The position numbers and the translations under genes were made by a program. From the NCBI GenBank assembly GCA_964440915.1, contig CAYTTV010000010.1:18519-82518 (forward strand): DNA of 64,000 nucleotides, given 5' to 3'. Origin of the DNA: CAMPJM01 sp964440915. GTDB lineage: Bacteria > Bacteroidota > Bacteroidia > Cytophagales > Cyclobacteriaceae. The notes under the pieces were generated by a model. It searched no databases. It was not told the DNA's origin and saw only the letters and a list, made by a program, of their open reading frames with translations. Shown piece after piece: positions 60,882-64,000 of the stretch (positions are counted from its first letter, which is position 1; each line of letters starts with the position of its first letter).

Positions 60882-61904
60882 ATGCATAACATCAGCACAA
60901 AAGTCTGGTCGATTCTTGTACTCCTTATAGTCCTATTGTTTTTTGCCAATATCTCTTTAGGATCTGTCCACATCCCTGCAAAAGCAATTTGGACCATTTT
61001 AGCAGGGGGAAGCACCGAACATGAAGCATGGCGCTATATTCTTTTGGAGTTTAGGATTCCAAAGGCCCTCACGGCCATTTTTGTAGGCATGGGACTTTCT
61101 GTGAGCGGCCTTCAAATGCAGACCCTTTTCCGAAACCCCTTGGCAGGGCCCTTTGTGCTGGGCATCAGTTCTGGAGCCAGTCTGGGCGTGGCCCTGCTGG
61201 TCATGACCGGAGGTTTATTTGCTTTTTCCATTGTTCTTGGCAACTGGCTACAAGTAATGGCTGCCACTGTAGGGGCTTCATTGGTCCTTTTTCTCGTTTT
61301 AGGGGTATCGGCAAGAGTAAAAGACAGCATGGCTTTGCTTATCGTGGGATTAATGCTCGGAAGTGCGACAGGAGCATTGGTAAGCGTGCTGCAGTTTTTT
61401 AGCAGTAAAGAACAATTGCAGGAATACCTAATATGGACATTTGGCAATCTAGGAGGACAGACTTGGTCTGAATTAGGTATTTTTATTCCTTTAATTATTT
61501 TAGGACTCTTCTTGTCCTTTATACTGACCAAACCGCTTAATGCTTTACTCTTGGGGGAGCAATATGCCCAAAGCATGGGCCTGCACATCGGAAAATCTCG
61601 GTTTATGATCATCGTTTCTACCAGTATTTTGGCAGGATGCATAACGGCATTTTGTGGCCCGATCGCATTTGTGGGAATAGCTGTTCCTCATATCACCCGA
61701 TTATTGTTCAATACTTCTGATCACAGGGTGCTTGTGCCTGCCGTAAGTCTTACAGGAGCCCTCTTGATGCTGTTTTGCGACCTCCTTGCCCAACTGCCTA
61801 ATGCTGGCTACACGCTGCCCATCAATATCATTACTTCCTTGCTAGGCGCTCCAGTGGTAATCTGGGTAATTTTAAGGGGCAAGAACATAAGCAACTCTTT
61901 TTAA
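60882..61904 (+). CDS. FecCD/BtuC-type ABC transporter permease
   Basis: 340 aa with nine to ten TM helices. GSVHIPAKAIWTIL, LLEFRIPKALTAIFVGMGLS, GLQMQTLFRNPLAGPFVLGI and CGPIAFVGIAVPHITRLLF are the hallmark segments of permeases for iron-siderophore, heme or cobalamin uptake. Inner membrane. Next gene (2 bp downstream) is its ATPase. A substrate-binding protein gene is not in the window, so the substrate remains open. The promoter position suggests a leaderless transcript. Confidence 0.94.
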   Translation: MHNISTKVWSILVLLIVLLFFANISLGSVHIPAKAIWTILAGGSTEHEAWRYILLEFRIPKALTAIFVGMGLSVSGLQMQTLFRNPLAGPFVLGISSGASLGVALLVMTGGLFAFSIVLGNWLQVMAATVGASLVLFLVLGVSARVKDSMALLIVGLMLGSATGALVSVLQFFSSKEQLQEYLIWTFGNLGGQTWSELGIFIPLIILGLFLSFILTKPLNALLLGEQYAQSMGLHIGKSRFMIIVSTSILAGCITAFCGPIAFVGIAVPHITRLLFNTSDHRVLVPAVSLTGALLMLFCDLLAQLPNAGYTLPINIITSLLGAPVVIWVILRGKNISNSF

Positions 61905-61906
61905 GG

Positions 61907-62932
61907 ATGAAAGAAGACAGAGAAAATATTCTTGAAACAAAAAGCTTAGAAATCGGCTACAAAAAAGGCAGGGCGGCGCATAGCGTGCTGAGCGAGATCA
62001 ATCTTAGCTTGAAACCTGGAGAGCTAGTCTGTTTTCTTGGGCCCAACGGCGTTGGCAAATCCACTTTGCTGAGGACAATGGCCGGCATCCAAAGACCTCT
62101 TCAGGGCCAAGTCTTTGTGGACCAGCGGCCGCTTTCTAGCTTCTCTCTTAATGAAAAAGCAAAGTATATCAGTTTGGTGCTGACTGGTGGAACTGGCGGC
62201 AATCTCACCGTAAAGGAACTTGTAAGCCTTGGCCGCCACCCCCATACTCATTGGTCTGGAAAGTTAGACAGCAAAGACTTGCTGAAAATAGAAGATGCCA
62301 TTACTAAAACGCAGCTGGAGGCCTTACAACACCGGAAGTTATATACCCTAAGCGACGGTCAATTGCAGAAAGCCATGATCGCAAGGGCACTGGCGCAGGA
62401 CAGCGCGATCATGATATTGGATGAGCCTACAGCGCATTTAGATCTGAACAACCGTATGGAGATCATGGATCTGCTGCATTTAATGGCCAAGGAAACCAAC
62501 AAGGCAATTTTAGCAGCAACCCACGAGTTGGACTTGGCATTGCATACGGCAGACAAACTTTGGGTAGCCGCTTTTGATCGTCCTATTATTGCTGGGGTGC
62601 CAGAAGACCTTATCCTGAACGGCACGATTGAAAAAACATTTATCCGTGAAGGCACGAGCTTCAATCCATTCTCTGGAAGCTTTTCACTTAATCGTCCCAT
62701 GCTGCATTTTATGATAAGATTGACTGGAGAGCCTTTGGCCAGGCAATGGACGAAACATGCCCTGCAAAGAATGGGGTTGCCAGTGAGCGAAACTGATGGA
62801 GCGCTGCATATCGAAGTATTGGAAAAGGATGGCATACTATCCTGGATGCTCAAGTCTGCCGATAGCGTAAAGCTTTATGATTCAATAGAAGCCTTACTGA
62901 TTGATATGAAGGAAAACCTACCTTTGCACTGA
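61907..62932 (+). CDS. ABC transporter ATP-binding protein (iron complex/B12 type)
   Basis: 341 aa. Walker A GPNGVGKSTLLRTMAG, signature TLSDGQLQKAMIARALAQ, Walker B IMILDEPTAHLD, and the switch His in ATHELD are intact. The family form is about 255 aa; this one has an additional ~85-residue C-terminal extension after residue 258 (LHFMIRLTGEPLARQW onward), an alpha/beta segment of unknown role. Partner of the permease at 60882. Confidence 0.94.
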   Translation: MKEDRENILETKSLEIGYKKGRAAHSVLSEINLSLKPGELVCFLGPNGVGKSTLLRTMAGIQRPLQGQVFVDQRPLSSFSLNEKAKYISLVLTGGTGGNLTVKELVSLGRHPHTHWSGKLDSKDLLKIEDAITKTQLEALQHRKLYTLSDGQLQKAMIARALAQDSAIMILDEPTAHLDLNNRMEIMDLLHLMAKETNKAILAATHELDLALHTADKLWVAAFDRPIIAGVPEDLILNGTIEKTFIREGTSFNPFSGSFSLNRPMLHFMIRLTGEPLARQWTKHALQRMGLPVSETDGALHIEVLEKDGILSWMLKSADSVKLYDSIEALLIDMKENLPLH

Positions 62933-62954
62933 TTCTCACTCTTAAGTTCACACT

Positions 62955-63722
62955 ATGTTCTTTTACCTTTCCAAAATACTGTATTACCTTATTATGCCTG
63001 GCTTCCTGATCGGCGCATGCCTTGTCTTGGCCATATTTATTAGGAAGAAACGATTAAAAAGAGGGTTTTTGATACTGGGCACATCCCTTTTCTTTTTATT
63101 TAGCAACGACTTTATCATCAACGCTGTTTTCACCAAATGGGAAATCCCTCCCACACCATTTGATGCTATAGAAGGCCATTATGATGTAGGAATTGTCCTG
63201 ACAGGTATTACTAACATGCGCATCGAACCACAGGATAGGGTTTACTTTCAAAAGGGAGCCGACAGGATCTTGCATGCTATTGAACTGTATAAAAGAGGGA
63301 AAATAAAGAAAATCCTGATCACGGGAGGCACTGGTAGCCTTACAAGACCTGACCTTTTGGAAGCCGATAACCTGGCCAGGACCTTGCAACTCTTTGGGGT
63401 GCCAGAAGAAGACATGATCATAGAAAACCAGTCGAGGAATACTTATGAAAATGCCCAGTTCACAGCTACTATCCTTCGAGAGCAATATCCCGACGGTCGA
63501 TTTTTATTGATCACTTCTGCTTTCCATCTCCGAAGGGCTAAAGGCTGTTTTGACAAGCAAAATATAGCAACCGACATGTTTAGCACCGATTTCTACACCC
63601 ATCCTGTTACCTACACCCCCGATTCTTGGCTTATTCCCAATGAGAATGCCTTTAAGAAATGGGCAATATTGGAAAGAGAGATTGTAGGGATATTGATGTA
63701 TCGGCTGGCAGGGTATATTTAG
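62955..63722 (+). CDS. YdcF/DUF218-family membrane protein
   Basis: 255 aa. Two N-terminal TM helices (about 5-27 and 34-54) precede the DUF218 domain: DVGIVLTGITN, ADRILHAIELYKRGKIKKIL, GVPEEDMIIENQSRNTYENA and LLITSAFHLRRAKGCF. Members such as ElyC act in envelope polysaccharide carrier metabolism; YdcF binds SAM. The exact role here is unknown. It follows the ABC ATPase gene by 22 bp. Confidence 0.9.
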   Translation: MFFYLSKILYYLIMPGFLIGACLVLAIFIRKKRLKRGFLILGTSLFFLFSNDFIINAVFTKWEIPPTPFDAIEGHYDVGIVLTGITNMRIEPQDRVYFQKGADRILHAIELYKRGKIKKILITGGTGSLTRPDLLEADNLARTLQLFGVPEEDMIIENQSRNTYENAQFTATILREQYPDGRFLLITSAFHLRRAKGCFDKQNIATDMFSTDFYTHPVTYTPDSWLIPNENAFKKWAILEREIVGILMYRLAGYI

Positions 63723-63731
63723 ATAGTAGAT

Positions 63732-63759
63732 TTTAGAATTTAGAATTTAGAATTTAGAA
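63732..63759. repeat. four tandem copies of TTTAGAA
   Basis: Perfect 7-bp unit repeated four times, ten bases after the YdcF stop codon. Confidence 0.9.
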
Positions 63760-63911
63760 TGAAATAAAGCGGTTAGTTGACAAATGAATAGTAGGCAAAA
63801 CAGATGACAGACATTGGACACAAAACATCAAATAGACAAAATCCCGAGAAAAAAGTAGGCAAAGAGGATAAAAAAACAGGTTGAAGGAGGAGCCAGAAGC
63901 TCTCTCTGTCC

Positions 63912-63964
63912 TGTGAGGCCTGTGCGCCCGTAGTTGGAACGGATAGCGGGAGGTGGCGCCCAAA
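63912..63964. repeat. Bacteroidota-type GC-rich intergenic repeat, copy 2
   Basis: Shares the core of 26077-26130: AGTTGGA-CG-ATAGCGGGA-TGGCGCCCAAA. In the opposite direction it creates a spurious ORF beginning MGATSRYPFQLRAHRP. Confidence 0.75.
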
Positions 63965-64000
63965 TTATTCTACTTTTAAATTTTCACCGCCGTTTATCCA

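Noticed and set aside
63754..63963. 69-aa minus-strand ORF beginning MGATSRYPFQ
   Set aside because: It is created by the intergenic repeat and the AT-rich flanks. Similar spurious ORFs arise wherever this repeat occurs.
1..64000. CRISPR arrays, rRNA genes, complete insertion sequences, prophage
   Set aside because: No regularly spaced repeats, no rRNA sequence, and no transposase, integrase or phage structural gene was recognised in the window.

Overview
The window comes from a Bacteroidota chromosome, most likely a marine or soil member of the Cytophagales. Evidence includes two TonB-dependent receptors with carboxypeptidase-like N-termini, a FecI/FecR pair of the Bacteroidota type, a type IX secretion (T9SS) sorting domain on a metalloprotease, DUF1573, DUF4249, DUF4268 and DUF4494 proteins, and several promoters with the Bacteroidota pattern TTTG-N19-TAnnTTTG. 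Two 100-N gaps show that it is a draft scaffold. The gap at 36493-36592 is flanked by an exact 55-bp duplication and looks like an unmerged contig overlap.

Layout. 1-5 kb: partial galK facing away from a LacI-type regulator with a palindromic operator between them, then a TonB receptor. 5-11 kb: RlpA (cut by a gap), an SRPBCC protein, a probable small RNA, a response regulator, a CHASE3-PAS histidine kinase and two paralogous TPR lipoproteins. 11-19 kb: a sodium/solute symporter, DUF4268, PhzF-like, DUF1573, trpS and a phosphosugar mutase. 19-24 kb: an amide-ligase cluster (aspartoacylase-like, C39-like peptidase, RimK-like ATP-grasp, glutamate-cysteine-ligase-like). 24-29 kb: sigma/anti-sigma, DUF4249 and a TonB receptor. 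29-36 kb: CsbD, GNAT plus PLP racemase, a PAS kinase, DUF4494, a cytochrome c lipoprotein, a truncated hemoglobin with a Crp/Fnr-like box, and hemolysin III. 36-42 kb: surE, an unknown exported protein, ribBA, dnaG. 42-54 kb: lipoproteins, Mrp and NifU, an M43 protease, a tandem D-Ala-D-Ala ligase fusion, PASTA, rhodanese and a GntP permease. 54-61 kb: a sulfur assimilation operon on the minus strand. 61-64 kb: an iron-complex ABC permease and ATPase, YdcF, and an intergenic repeat.

The most interesting system is the sulfur operon (60756 down to 54151). It starts with a SAM-I (S-box) riboswitch. Five bases after the aptamer begins a 41-codon leader ORF ending in five consecutive Cys codons. 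Then come a ferredoxin and metZ. Between metZ and the sulfite reductase gene sits a second short ORF (32 aa, five Cys in seven residues), followed by a terminator hairpin and a competing antiterminator segment placed directly after its stop codon. cobA, the siroheme dehydrogenase and cysH follow. The arrangement predicts two-input control, SAM through the riboswitch and cysteine through ribosome stalling. Neither leader is long enough to be picked up by usual gene finding.
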